The notes under the pieces are model-generated. The model had not been told where the DNA came from. It ran no database searches and worked only from the letters and a program-made list of their open reading frames with translations. From Streptomyces sp. CoH27 (GTDB lineage Bacteria > Actinomycetota > Actinomycetes > Streptomycetales > Streptomycetaceae), in the NCBI RefSeq assembly GCF_020181035.1, contig NZ_JAIQYY010000018.1, positions 145,934-209,933 of the forward strand: a stretch of 64,000 bases of DNA, given 5' to 3'. Made by a program: the position numbers and the translations under genes. Below, piece by piece: positions 35,366 to 44,260 of this stretch (its first letter is position 1; every line of letters starts with the position of its first letter).

Positions 35366-36373
35366 TCAGTGCGCGATATCGGCGGCGAGGTGCTGCGTGC
35401 CGATCCGTTTGCGGAACACCCAGTAGGTCCAGCCCTGGTAGAGCAGGACGAGCGGGAGGGCGATCCCCGCACACCACGTCATGATCTTCAGGGTGTACGG
35501 GCTCGACGAGGCGTTGGTGACCGTCAGGCTCCAGTCCCCGTTCAGGGTGGACGGCATGACGTTGGGGAAGAGCGACAGGAAGAGCATCGCCACGGCGGCC
35601 ACGATGGTGAGGCCGGACAGGGCGAATGACCATCCCTCACGCCCGGCCTGGTTGGCCACCAGCGCGGCGACCAGCGCGGCGACCGCCACGATCAGGGCCG
35701 CCAGGCTCCGGCCGTTGCCGGTGTGAGCCTGCGTCCACAGCAGGAACGCGAGCGCCGCCACGGCGGTGACGAGACCGACCCGCAGGGCCAGCTTGCGTGC
35801 CCTCACCCGGATGTCCCCCACGGTCTTGAGCGCGGTGAACACCGCCCCGTGGAAGGTGAAGAGCGTGAGCGTGACCAGACCGCCGAGCAGGGCGTAGGGG
35901 TTCAGCAGGTCCCAGACGGTGCCGACGTACTCGAAGTGCTGGTCGATCTTCACTCCCCGCACGATGTTCCCGAAGGCCACGCCCCACAGGAACGCCGGGA
36001 TCAGCGAGGTCCAGAAGATCGCATGCTCCCAGTTGCGCTGCCAGTTCTCCTCGGGCCGCTTCGCCCGGTACTCGAAGGCGACGCCCCGGACGATCAGGCA
36101 GACCAGGATGACCAGCAGGGGCAGATAGAAGCCGGAGAAGAGGGTGGCGTACCACTCCGGGAAGGCCGCGAAGGTCGCGCCGCCCGCGGTGAGCAGCCAC
36201 ACTTCGTTGCCGTCCCAGACAGGCCCGATCGTGTTGATCAGCACCCGCCGTTCCGGCCGGTCCCGGGCCAGCAGCTTGGTGAGGATGCCGACTCCGAAGT
36301 CGAAGCCCTCCAGGAAGAAGTAGCCGGTCCACAGGACGGCGATGAGGACGAACCAGACGTCGTGAAGATGCAT
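35366..36373 (-). CDS. cydB: cytochrome bd quinol oxidase subunit II
   Basis: A 335-residue membrane protein with about eight helices, partner of CydA. The family start MHLHDVWFVLIAVLWTGYFF, LEGFDFGVG and GNEVWLLTAGGATFAAFP are all present. It lies 15 bases after cydA and 59 bases before cydDC in one leftward operon. Cytochrome bd reduces oxygen to water using menaquinol with high affinity and is used at low oxygen. Confidence 0.96.
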   Translation of the reverse strand: MHLHDVWFVLIAVLWTGYFFLEGFDFGVGILTKLLARDRPERRVLINTIGPVWDGNEVWLLTAGGATFAAFPEWYATLFSGFYLPLLVILVCLIVRGVAFEYRAKRPEENWQRNWEHAIFWTSLIPAFLWGVAFGNIVRGVKIDQHFEYVGTVWDLLNPYALLGGLVTLTLFTFHGAVFTALKTVGDIRVRARKLALRVGLVTAVAALAFLLWTQAHTGNGRSLAALIVAVAALVAALVANQAGREGWSFALSGLTIVAAVAMLFLSLFPNVMPSTLNGDWSLTVTNASSSPYTLKIMTWCAGIALPLVLLYQGWTYWVFRKRIGTQHLAADIAH

Positions 36374-36388
36374 GACTGTTCCCCCGGC

Positions 36389-37897
36389 CTAGTAAGAGAA
36401 GGCCATCGGCTTGTCGGCGTCACGGGTGTCGCCGCCGATCTTCGTGGGCGGGTTGAGGTCCGCCTCGGTCAGCTCGGGCGGGCCGGCCTTGACGTACTTC
36501 GCGAGCAGCTTGACCTCGATCACCGCAAGGATCGCGTACAGCGACGTAAAGACGATCATCGAGGTGAGGACCTCGGCCTGGGAGACCCCGGGGGAGACCG
36601 CGTCGCGGGTCTGGAAGACGCCGTAGACGGCCCAGGGCTGGCGGCCCGTCTCGGTGAAGATCCAGCCCCAGGAGTTGGCGATCAGCGGGAAGGCCAGGGT
36701 CCAGGTCGCGATCCGCCAGTACCAGGGCGACAGCTTCGGGCTGAGCGCCTTGTTCTTGAACAGCACCAGATGCGGCACCTCGTCCTCACCGACCCGCAGA
36801 TGCTTGGGCAGCAGGAACTTCTTGCGGGTCAGCCACAGTCCGGCCAGACCGATCGCGAAGGAGGCCATCCCGAAGCCGATCATCCAGCGGAAGCCCCAGA
36901 AGGCGACCGGGATGTTGGGCCGGTAGTCACCGGGCCCGAACTTCTGCTGCTCGGCCTTGTTGACGTCGTTGATGCCGGGGACGTACGAGGTGAAGTTGTC
37001 GTCGGCCAGGAAGGACAGCAGACCGGGGATCTCTATCGCCACGCTGTTGTGGCCCTTCTCCACATCGCCGTAGGCGAAGATCGAGAAGGGCGCCGGCTTC
37101 TGACCGTCCCACAGCGCCTCGGCGGAGGCCATCTTCATCGGCTGCTGCTTGTACATGACCTTGCCGAGGGTGTCGCCACTGATCGCCGTGAGCAGACCGG
37201 CGATGACCACGGTGACCAGGCCCAGCCGCAGCGAGGTCTTCATCACTCGGATGTGCTTCTTGCGGGCCAGGTGGAAGGCGGCGATGCCGACCATGAAGGC
37301 GCCACCGGTGAGGAACGACGCCGCCAGGGTGTGGAAGGCCTGACTGAGCGCGGTGTTCTGGGTCAGCACGGCCCAGAAGTCGGTCAGCTCGGCGCGGTGC
37401 CTGGCCTTGTCGATCTTGTAGCCGACCGGGTGCTGCATCCAGGAGTTGGCCGCGAGGATGAAGTAGGCCGACAGGATCGTGCCGATCGAGACCATCCATA
37501 TACAGGCCAGGTGGATCTTCTTGGGCAGCTTGTCCCAGCCGAAGATCCACAGGCCGATGAAGGTGGACTCGAAGAAGAACGCGATCAGCGACTCGAAGGC
37601 GAGCGGGGCCCCGAAGATGTCACCGACGAAGCGCGAGTAGTCGGACCAGTTCATGCCGAACTGGAACTCCTGCACGATGCCGGTGACCACGCCCATGGCG
37701 ATGTTGATCAGGAAGAGCTTGCCCCAGAACTTTGTCGCCTTGAGGTACTTCTCCTTCTCCGTGCGTACCCAGGCTGTCTGGAGCCCGGCCGTGAGGGCGG
37801 CCAGGGAGATCGTCAGCGGGACGAACAGGAAGTGGTAGACGGTGGTGATGCCGAACTGCCAGCGCGCCAGTGTCTCCGGCGCCAAAGCCAAGTCCAC
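36389..37897 (-). CDS. cydA: cytochrome bd quinol oxidase subunit I
   Basis: A 502-residue membrane subunit carrying the haems. The haem b595 His is in TTVYHFLFVPLTI, and the Q-loop and GRQPWAVYGV signature are present. Length fits the short Q-loop type. The GTG start at 37897 is preceded by AAGGAGCT. A perfect Rex operator lies 82 bases upstream (37979-37994), so the operon should be repressed by Rex when NADH is low and induced in oxygen limitation, as established for S. coelicolor. Confidence 0.96.
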   Translation of the reverse strand: MDLALAPETLARWQFGITTVYHFLFVPLTISLAALTAGLQTAWVRTEKEKYLKATKFWGKLFLINIAMGVVTGIVQEFQFGMNWSDYSRFVGDIFGAPLAFESLIAFFFESTFIGLWIFGWDKLPKKIHLACIWMVSIGTILSAYFILAANSWMQHPVGYKIDKARHRAELTDFWAVLTQNTALSQAFHTLAASFLTGGAFMVGIAAFHLARKKHIRVMKTSLRLGLVTVVIAGLLTAISGDTLGKVMYKQQPMKMASAEALWDGQKPAPFSIFAYGDVEKGHNSVAIEIPGLLSFLADDNFTSYVPGINDVNKAEQQKFGPGDYRPNIPVAFWGFRWMIGFGMASFAIGLAGLWLTRKKFLLPKHLRVGEDEVPHLVLFKNKALSPKLSPWYWRIATWTLAFPLIANSWGWIFTETGRQPWAVYGVFQTRDAVSPGVSQAEVLTSMIVFTSLYAILAVIEVKLLAKYVKAGPPELTEADLNPPTKIGGDTRDADKPMAFSY

Positions 37898-37978
37898 GTC
37901 GTCAGCTCCTTACTTCGCCGTGGTGAGCGGCAGTTTGCCCCTTTTGTCGCGCACATCATGGGACAACCGGGACGCGCT

Positions 37979-37994
37979 TGTGAACGCGTTCACA
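37979..37994. promoter_or_regulatory. Rex operator (ROP) of the cyd operon
   Basis: TGTGAACGCGTTCACA is a perfect match to the Streptomyces Rex consensus TGTGAACNNNTTCACA. It is placed upstream of cydA so that a bound Rex repressor would block the promoter. Confidence 0.92.
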
Positions 37995-38068
37995 TTCACA
38001 AGCCATTATGACGCACTGATTTTCAGCCCGACAGGGCGGGGTGGCCCTAGTGCCACGACGTCAAGACC

Positions 38069-38097
38069 TTGGCAGCGACTTCAACATCTTGTTGAAT
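38069..38097 (+). promoter_or_regulatory. promoter of the cyclophilin-like gene with spacer palindrome
   Basis: TTGGCA (38069-38074) and TTGAAT (38092-38097) are 17 bases apart; initiation would fall near ATG 38106, so the mRNA may be leaderless. Inverted repeats TTCAAC (38080-38085) and GTTGAA (38091-38096) overlap the spacer and -10, as an operator would. Confidence 0.5.
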
Positions 38098-38105
38098 TGC
38101 GCGCC

Positions 38106-38483
38106 ATGCAGATACGGATCTCCTGGCCCGCGGGAAACACCACCGCGACCCTCGACGCAGACACACCGACCGCGCAGGCCCTCGCCAAGGCACTACCGCT
38201 CACCTCCAGCGCCCGCACCTGGGGCGAGGAGGTCTATTTCGGCACAGGTGTCTCTGTTTCACGTGAAACGGACGCACGGCAGGTCGTGGAGCCGGGCACC
38301 GTGGCCTTCTGGACGGACGGCGACGCGCTCGCCCTCCCCTACGGCCCCACGCCGATCTCGCGAGGCGAGGAGTGCCGCCTCGCGAGCCCGTGCAACGTCC
38401 TCGGGAGCGTGGACGGGGACGCCGCCATCCTGGCGACCGTACGAGACGGCGACCCCATCCGAGTGGAACTGATCGACGAGTAG
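38106..38483 (+). CDS. cyclophilin-like fold protein (DUF3830/TM1367-like)
   Basis: A 125-residue protein resembling the small cyclophilin-like family of unknown function: an MQIRISWPAGNTTATL opening, WGEEVYFGTG in the middle, a VEPGTVAFWTDG strand, then ALPYGPTPIS. It is not a canonical peptidyl-prolyl isomerase, since catalytic Arg/Phe/His residues are not evident. A perfect parS lies in frame at 38256-38269 and encodes VSRET. The gene is divergent from the cyd operon and converges with the HisC-like gene. Confidence 0.72.
   Translation: MQIRISWPAGNTTATLDADTPTAQALAKALPLTSSARTWGEEVYFGTGVSVSRETDARQVVEPGTVAFWTDGDALALPYGPTPISRGEECRLASPCNVLGSVDGDAAILATVRDGDPIRVELIDE
38256..38269. promoter_or_regulatory. 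parS site inside a coding region
   Basis: A perfect GTTTCACGTGAAAC in the cyclophilin-like gene, read as the codons for Val-Ser-Arg-Glu-Thr. Confidence 0.9.
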
Positions 38484-38496
38484 AGCCGGAGCGGAA

Positions 38497-39576
38497 CTAC
38501 ACCTCCTTGCGGAACGCCTCCGTCACCTTCAGGAAGATGTCGTTCGCCTCGGTCTCGCCGACCGTCACCCGCACACCCTCGCCCGGGAACGGCCGGACCA
38601 CCACTCCGTGCTGCTCACAGGCCTGCGCGAACGCGACCGTACGCTCCCCCAGCCGCAGCCAGACGAAGTTGGCCTGTGTCTCCGGCACCGTCCAGCCCTG
38701 GGCACGCAGCGCGTCGACCACGCGTGTGCGCTCGCACACCAGCGAGCCGACCCGGCCCAGCAGCTCGTCCTCCGCCCGCAGCGAGGCGATCGCCGCCTCC
38801 TGCGCCAGCTGGCTCACTCCGAACGGCACCGCGGTCTTGCGCAGCGCCGCCGCAACCGGCTCATGGGCGATCGCGAAACCGACGCGCAGCCCGGCGAGCC
38901 CGTAGGCCTTGGAGAAGGTCCGCAGGACGCAGACGTTGGGCCGGTCCCGGTACAGCTCGACGCCGTCGGGCACCTCGGGATCGCGGATGAACTCCCGGTA
39001 GGCCTCGTCCAGCACCACCAGCACATCGCCGGGCACCCGGTCGAGGAACCGCTCCAGCTCGGCCCGCCGCACCACCGTGCCGGTCGGGTTGTTGGGGTTG
39101 CAGACGAAGATCAGCCGCGTCCGGTCGGTGATCGCGTCCGCCATGGCGTCCAGGTCGTGCACATCACCGGGCGTGAGCGGCACCTGGACCGACCGGGCGC
39201 CGCTGATCTGCGTGATGATCGGGTACGCCTCGAAGGAGCGCCAGGCGTAGATCACCTCGTCGCCGGGTCCGCTGGTGGCCTGGACGAGCTGTTGAGCTAC
39301 GCCCACCGAGCCGGTGCCGGTGGCCAGGTGGGAGAGCGGGACTCCGAAGCGCTCCGACAGCTCGTTCATCAGCCCGGTGCAGGCCATGTCCGGGTAGCGG
39401 TTGAAGTCGGCGGCGGCCGCCGTCACGCTCTCCATCACGCCGGGCAGCGGCGGGTACGGGTTCTCGTTGGAGGACAGCTTGTAGGCGACCGGCCCGCCGG
39501 CCGCGGCAGGCTTGCCCGGCTTGTAGGTGGGGATACCCTCCAGCTCGGCGCGCAGCTTCGGGCTCGTCTCGCTCAC
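38497..39576 (-). CDS. HisC-like histidinol-phosphate/aromatic aminotransferase
   Basis: A 359-residue fold-type I PLP aminotransferase. Motifs are [11 protein letters not shown] near residue 35, [21 protein letters not shown], and the PLP Lys in [15 protein letters not shown]. It is a second HisC-like enzyme outside the his operon and may act on phenylpyruvate or histidinol phosphate; these cannot be told apart from sequence. The GTG start at 39576 has GAGGAGG upstream. An upstream in-frame start at 39627 would add 17 residues without a ribosome site. Confidence 0.88.
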   Translation of the reverse strand: MSETSPKLRAELEGIPTYKPGKPAAAGGPVAYKLSSNENPYPPLPGVMESVTAAAADFNRYPDMACTGLMNELSERFGVPLSHLATGTGSVGVAQQLVQATSGPGDEVIYAWRSFEAYPIITQISGARSVQVPLTPGDVHDLDAMADAITDRTRLIFVCNPNNPTGTVVRRAELERFLDRVPGDVLVVLDEAYREFIRDPEVPDGVELYRDRPNVCVLRTFSKAYGLAGLRVGFAIAHEPVAAALRKTAVPFGVSQLAQEAAIASLRAEDELLGRVGSLVCERTRVVDALRAQGWTVPETQANFVWLRLGERTVAFAQACEQHGVVVRPFPGEGVRVTVGETEANDIFLKVTEAFRKEV

Positions 39577-40007
39577 CGCAGTCCTCCTCGCGACCACCGG
39601 CGGACCGTCGACGCCGCCGGCTTCCAATACTGCTCACCTTATGAGGATTCGGCTCCGGTGCGTACAGGTGCGGGGACGACAACCGGAGAACCTCGTCTCC
39701 CGTCAGCGGCATCGGGGGTATCCCCGTACGAAGGCGTACGTTTCAGGGGGCGCGCCATACATATATCTATGCGCCGGTGGCTCACGCCGTGGCGCGCATC
39801 CCCCGTGCAGGTGAGTTGAGACCTCTTCGAGACATCGGGTACTTGGCAGGTCCATACGCGTCACTACATCACGTCCTGCCGCAGGATCGTTCAACTACCT
39901 GTATTTCTAAGGTAGTTGACGTCGTATGACCATGCAGAAACGTGCCTGTCAACGCGTGCATATGCGTCCGCACTACCCCACCGCATGAGCCCTACTATCG
40001 GCTCGCC
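39577..40007. other. 431-base divergent spacer
   Basis: Between the HisC-like and LacI genes. It contains an A/T-rich tract with ATACATATATC around 39758-39769 and a perfect 10-base inverted repeat at 39891-39919, described separately. TACTAT lies nine bases before the LacI start and could be its -10. I see no coding sequence. Confidence 0.55.
39891..39919. promoter_or_regulatory. perfect 10-bp inverted repeat upstream of the LacI gene
   Basis: TCAACTACCT (39891-39900) and AGGTAGTTGA (39910-39919) flank a 9-base A/T-rich loop, about 90 bases before the LacI gene. It could be an operator for divergent promoters or a hairpin. Confidence 0.5.
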
Positions 40008-41120
40008 ATGACAGCAGCAGGGAAGCACCAGGTGAGCCGCGCGGAAACCTCACGTCGAGGCAGCCGGCCGGGCCGGGCGGGCATCAGAGACGTGGCCGCC
40101 GCCGCCGGAGTCTCCATCACGACCGTCTCCGACGCCCTCAACGGCAAGGGCCGGCTCCCGGATGCCACCCGGCGCCATGTCCGCGAGGTCGCCGACCGGC
40201 TCGGATACCGCCCCTCGGCCGCCGCCCGCACCCTCCGTACCGGCAAGTCGGGTCTGATCGGCCTGACCGTGACGACGTACGGGGATGAACCTTTCACCTT
40301 CACGGAGTTCGCCTACTTCGCGGAGATGGCCCGGGCGGCCACCTCGGCCGCGCTCGCCCGCGGCTACGCCCTCGTCATCCTGCCCGCGACCTCACGCCAC
40401 GACGTGTGGTCCAACGTCGCGCTCGACGGCACCGTTGTCATCGACCCCTCCGACCAGGACCCGGTGGTCAGCGAGCTGGTCCGACAGGGACTGCCGGTCG
40501 TCTCCGACGGCCGCCCGGCGGGCACGCTGCCGGTCACCGCCTGGGTCGACAACGACCACGAGGCCGCCGTACTCGGCATCCTCGACCATCTCGCCGCCGC
40601 CGGCGCCCGCCGCATCGGCCTGCTCACGGGCACCTCGACGGACACGTACACCCATCTGTCCACCACGGCCTATCTGCGCTGGTGCGAGCGGGTCGGCCAG
40701 GACCCGGTCTACGAGGCCTACCCGGCGCACGACCCGTGCGCGGGCGCCGTCGCCGCCGACCGGCTGCTCGCCCGCCCCGACCGGCCCGACGCGGTCTACG
40801 GCCTGTTCGACCCCAACGGCACCGACCTGCTCGCCGCCGCCCGCCGCTACGGGCTGCGCGTCCCGGACGACCTGCTGCTGGTGTGCTGCAGCGAGTCCAC
40901 GGTGTACGCGAGCACCGAGCCGCCCATCACCACGCTCTCCCTGAAGCCCCGCCGCATCGGTACCGCGGTGGTCCAGCTCCTCATCGACGCCATCGAGGGC
41001 GTCGAGTCGGACCAGCCGGTCGAGCAGGTGATACCGACCGAGCTGATCGTGCGCACCTCCTCCCAGCGGCGCCCTCCGCGCACGACGGTCAGCCCGCCGC
41101 GGACACCGGACGAGACGTGA
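40008..41120 (+). CDS. LacI-family transcriptional regulator
   Basis: A 370-residue repressor. The helix-turn-helix and hinge span about 25-80 (IRDVAAAAGVSITTVSDALN, then RPSAAARTLRTGKSGLIGLT). The periplasmic-binding-protein-like effector domain follows (about 85-345), with ARRIGLLTG and a C-terminal PITTLSLKPRRIG. The ~25 N-terminal residues before the helix-turn-helix are Arg-rich. No sugar transporter is adjacent, so the ligand and target are unknown. ATG 40008 has no ribosome site but a TACTAT element nearby. Confidence 0.88.
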   Translation: MTAAGKHQVSRAETSRRGSRPGRAGIRDVAAAAGVSITTVSDALNGKGRLPDATRRHVREVADRLGYRPSAAARTLRTGKSGLIGLTVTTYGDEPFTFTEFAYFAEMARAATSAALARGYALVILPATSRHDVWSNVALDGTVVIDPSDQDPVVSELVRQGLPVVSDGRPAGTLPVTAWVDNDHEAAVLGILDHLAAAGARRIGLLTGTSTDTYTHLSTTAYLRWCERVGQDPVYEAYPAHDPCAGAVAADRLLARPDRPDAVYGLFDPNGTDLLAAARRYGLRVPDDLLLVCCSESTVYASTEPPITTLSLKPRRIGTAVVQLLIDAIEGVESDQPVEQVIPTELIVRTSSQRRPPRTTVSPPRTPDET

Positions 41121-41395
41121 CGTCGTAGCGACGGCAGCGCGGGGGAGTGGGGGCCGGGGGCGGGGACCCGGCGTGCCGGCGACCGGTCGGCAACGGTCCG
41201 GTCGGCCCGAAGCGGGCCGGACACCTGCCCAAACCGGGCGAAAGCCGCGGTGAACTGGAGTGTTGTTCCGATTCACCACCCCTGGGTCATCACACGGCGC
41301 GACGCGCATTCCTATGATGGGCCCACGACACCGCGGACCGCTGCGACCAGGCAGTCACAAGCGGTGCAGCTGCGGCGCGATGGTGGAGGGGTCTG

Positions 41396-42475
41396 ATGAC
41401 TCAGGGGGCCGGTCAGGGACCCGAGGTGGAGCGGACGGCGACGTTGCGCGACTTCCGGGTGCCTGCATACGTCCATGAGACCGGTCCGTACGTCCGCACC
41501 GCCCATCCGGGCGACACCGTGCCGCCCGCCGACGAGGCGTACCCCGAGGGCTACACGCCCACCCAGCGCGACCTGCCGGTCATCACCCGGGCCGACACGG
41601 TCCAGGTCCCCGTCGAGCCCGCGCCCGCTCCCCCGGTACCGCAGCCCGCGACCGGCCCCGGACCGCTGTTCGTCGTCGGAGACGTCCACGGATACCTCGA
41701 CGAACTGGTGACCGCACTGCGGGAGCAGGGGCTGATCGACGCCTCGGGCCAGTGGTGCGCGGGCACCGCCCGGCTGTGGTTCCTCGGCGACTTCACCGAC
41801 CGCGGGCCCGACGGCATCGGCGTCATCGACCTGGTCATGCGGCTGTCCGCCGAGGCCGCCGCGGCCGGCGGCTACTGCAAGGCGCTCATGGGCAACCACG
41901 AGCTGCTGCTGCTCGGCGCCAAGCGGTTCGGCGACATCCCCGTCAACTCCGGCGCGGGCACCGCCACCTTCCAGGCGGCCTGGCTGCTCAACGGCGGCCA
42001 GAAGACCGACATGGACCGCCTCCAGGACCACCATCTGCAGTGGATGGCCCGCCTCGACGCCGTCGAACTCGTCGACGGCTATCTCCTCGTGCACTCGGAC
42101 ACCACGGCCTATCTCGACTACGGCGACTCCATCGAGGCGGTCAACGACACCGTCCGCGAGACCCTCACCCGCAACGACGCGGACGAGTGCTGGGATCTGT
42201 TCCGCAAGTTCACCAAGCGCTTCTCCTTCCGCGACGAGGGGGGTGCAGACGCCGTCCGTTCCCTTCTCGATACGTACGGCGGCACCCGGATCGTTCACGG
42301 CCACAGCCCGATTCCCTATCTCCTCGGCGAGGTCGGCTCCGAGGACGGCGAGGAGGGCAGCGGCCCGGTCGTGGAGGGGCCGCACGTTTACGCCGACGGC
42401 CTCGCCATCGCCATGGACGGCGGAGTGACCATGGCTGGAAAGCTGCTGGTCCGGCAACTGCCGCTGGATAACTGA
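41396..42475 (+). CDS. calcineurin-like metallophosphoesterase
   Basis: A 359-residue protein. After ~90 disordered residues (Pro-rich), a PPP-type phosphoesterase domain shows GDVHG, GDFTDRG, GNHE, a later His (VHSDTT) and GHS, the complete metal-binding set. It resembles bacterial Ser/Thr-type or symmetrical dinucleotide phosphatases of the ApaH superfamily. ATG 41396 is preceded by GGAGGG. TATGAT near 41311 is a candidate -10. It is followed by a membrane-protein gene on the same strand. Confidence 0.87.
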   Translation: MTQGAGQGPEVERTATLRDFRVPAYVHETGPYVRTAHPGDTVPPADEAYPEGYTPTQRDLPVITRADTVQVPVEPAPAPPVPQPATGPGPLFVVGDVHGYLDELVTALREQGLIDASGQWCAGTARLWFLGDFTDRGPDGIGVIDLVMRLSAEAAAAGGYCKALMGNHELLLLGAKRFGDIPVNSGAGTATFQAAWLLNGGQKTDMDRLQDHHLQWMARLDAVELVDGYLLVHSDTTAYLDYGDSIEAVNDTVRETLTRNDADECWDLFRKFTKRFSFRDEGGADAVRSLLDTYGGTRIVHGHSPIPYLLGEVGSEDGEEGSGPVVEGPHVYADGLAIAMDGGVTMAGKLLVRQLPLDN

Positions 42476-42655
42476 CCGTTCCCCGGGAAGGCGTCCTCGG
42501 GTCGGCGTACGCGCAGGCCGGGACGCAATTTCCGCAACCCCCTGTCACCGCGCGCCGTCACGGCTCTACCATCGGCTTATCCGTAGCAGGCTCCCCTCCG
42601 TTTCTGCCCGACGGCTCGCCGGCGTGCGAGCCCCAGCCCTACGGAGCATCGGGGG

Positions 42656-43525
42656 ATGCACATGAACAGCGTTCCGCAGCACCTGCAGAGCGAGGACCGC
42701 CAGGAATTCGAGCGGCTCCTCGATGAGGCGCTGCGCTCCGCACCACACCGTCCGGAACTGGCCGCTGTCGGACAGCGGCTCAACCCCGAACAGCTGCGCA
42801 CCATGGCGCTCAACGCCACCGCCCTGATCACGGCGGCCGCCGCGGCCGAGTATGAGCACTACGTCACGGTCCGCGAGGAACTGCGCCACCCGGCGATGGC
42901 CCCCGCGGCGACCCCGGGCGATTCCGCTTCCGCGGACCCGGGTCCGGCCGAGGCGGAGCTCGCCACCACCATCGGCGACGCGACGGCCGAGAACACCGGC
43001 GCGGGCGCCGTCGCGGTCGTCGCCGTGCTGGCTCCCGTCCTGTCCGGCACGGCCGCGGCGATATTCCTGCTCATCGGCTACATCCTGAAGACGCTGAATC
43101 CCGGCCAGACCTTCGCCGAGACCATGCTCACCGCCGGCTGGGTCTTCGGCGCCGTGACCGTGGCCGCGGTCCTGGTCGCCGCCGTCGGACTGCTTCTCAC
43201 CGCCCTGCGCAACAGCAACTCGGAGCAGGCCCAGGCGCTGAACGCGGCGCACCAGGAGCTGGACAGGTCCAGAGAGGCCTGGCGCAGCGCCCTGCTGGAG
43301 CGCGGCATCCTGCCGTTTCTACGGGAGGCGCTCGCCGAGCCCGGCCCCGCCCCCGCGCGCCTGCGCACGACCCCGCCCGCCCCGCCCGGCCGGATGCCCC
43401 GCCTGGGCTACGGCCGCCCCGGCTTCAGCAGCCCCGACGACGGCACCGGCTCCAGCCACCCGAGCTTCACCAGCCCGGACTACACCAGCCCGGACTTCGG
43501 CGGCCCTGAGCACCAGCCGGAGTGA
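42656..43525 (+). CDS. membrane protein of unknown function
   Basis: A 289-residue protein: an N-terminal cytoplasmic helical part, two strong transmembrane helices (about 118-143 and 158-184), then a coiled-coil-like stretch and a Pro/Gly/Ser tail with SFTSPDYTSPDFGGPE repeats. ATG 42656 (GGAG nine bases upstream) and ATG 42662 (GGGGG six bases upstream) are both plausible. It is the last conserved core gene before the accessory interval that ends at thiC. Confidence 0.68.
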   Translation: MHMNSVPQHLQSEDRQEFERLLDEALRSAPHRPELAAVGQRLNPEQLRTMALNATALITAAAAAEYEHYVTVREELRHPAMAPAATPGDSASADPGPAEAELATTIGDATAENTGAGAVAVVAVLAPVLSGTAAAIFLLIGYILKTLNPGQTFAETMLTAGWVFGAVTVAAVLVAAVGLLLTALRNSNSEQAQALNAAHQELDRSREAWRSALLERGILPFLREALAEPGPAPARLRTTPPAPPGRMPRLGYGRPGFSSPDDGTGSSHPSFTSPDYTSPDFGGPEHQPE

Positions 43526-43609
43526 CCGCGCGGCAGCCTGCGGCCCGGGTGCCCCGGGGTGGCGAGTTCGCCGTACCCGGGATCCGGGTTCACCAGCGGT
43601 ATGTGCCGT

Positions 43610-44260
43610 TCAGTACCACCGGCTGAACGCCGCGACGCCCAGACCCGCCTCGACCGCATGGCGCAGCACCTCCAGCGGACCGTCCAGCAGCTCCTCCGCG
43701 GCGAACCCGGGTGCGTCACCCATCCCAGTCATCCAGTCGCCGATCCGGCCCAGCACCACCGCGCGCCGCTCACCGTCGATCCGCAGGGCCCGCTCGGCGT
43801 CGGGCAGGGCGGCGCGCACATCGTCGGCGGGGAGCAGGAAGTCGCCGAACCAGCCCGGCAGAAGCCCGGCCGCCTCGGCTCCCAGACCGTAGTACAGCGC
43901 GGCAACCGGACTCGCCTTGCGGGCGACCGCGCAGAACACCCCGGCGGATCCCTCTGCCGGCATCAGCTCCAGGCTCGCGTCCCGTATCGCCTCCGTCGCG
44001 GCGGTCTCCGGATGGGCGCCATGGACGAAATCCGCGAACCGTCTCCCCGCAGCGGTGGGCAGCAGAACCGCCGGATCGCTCCCGTCCCGTGCGAAGAAGG
44101 GCTCGCCGGCACAGCCCTCGCTCCACCAGGCCAGTGTCTCCGCGAAGCCCTCCGGTCTGCGGAAGTCTCCCTCCGCGACCAGATGGACGAACTCGTCCGG
44201 CAGCGACACCGCGGCCCGGTCGGGCACGGCACCGACCACCCACATCCCGAGCGAGCTCAT
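43610..44260 (-). CDS. uncharacterised protein coupled to the DUF4241 protein
   Basis: A 216-residue soluble protein with no recognised motif. It opens MSSLGMWVVGAVPDRAAVSLP, is Glu/Asp-rich overall, and contains AWWSEGCAGEPFFARDGSDP and GLLPGWFGDFLLP. ATG 44260 shares its first base with the stop of the upstream DUF4241 gene (TGATG), so the two are translationally coupled and likely work together. Acidic, Trp-rich small proteins beside modular partners are often immunity or adaptor proteins, but I have no direct evidence. It lies in the accessory interval before thiC. Confidence 0.6.
   Translation of the reverse strand: MSSLGMWVVGAVPDRAAVSLPDEFVHLVAEGDFRRPEGFAETLAWWSEGCAGEPFFARDGSDPAVLLPTAAGRRFADFVHGAHPETAATEAIRDASLELMPAEGSAGVFCAVARKASPVAALYYGLGAEAAGLLPGWFGDFLLPADDVRAALPDAERALRIDGERRAVVLGRIGDWMTGMGDAPGFAAEELLDGPLEVLRHAVEAGLGVAAFSRWY

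Noticed and set aside
30225-35426. Open frame of 1733 codons on the plus strand
   Set aside because: It spans the LLM, HAD and cydDC genes in another frame or strand; the product is low-complexity Arg/Pro/Gln and the overlapped genes have clear families.
35723-38011. 762-codon plus-strand frame opposite cydB and cydA
   Set aside because: A shadow of cydAB; it also covers the Rex operator region.
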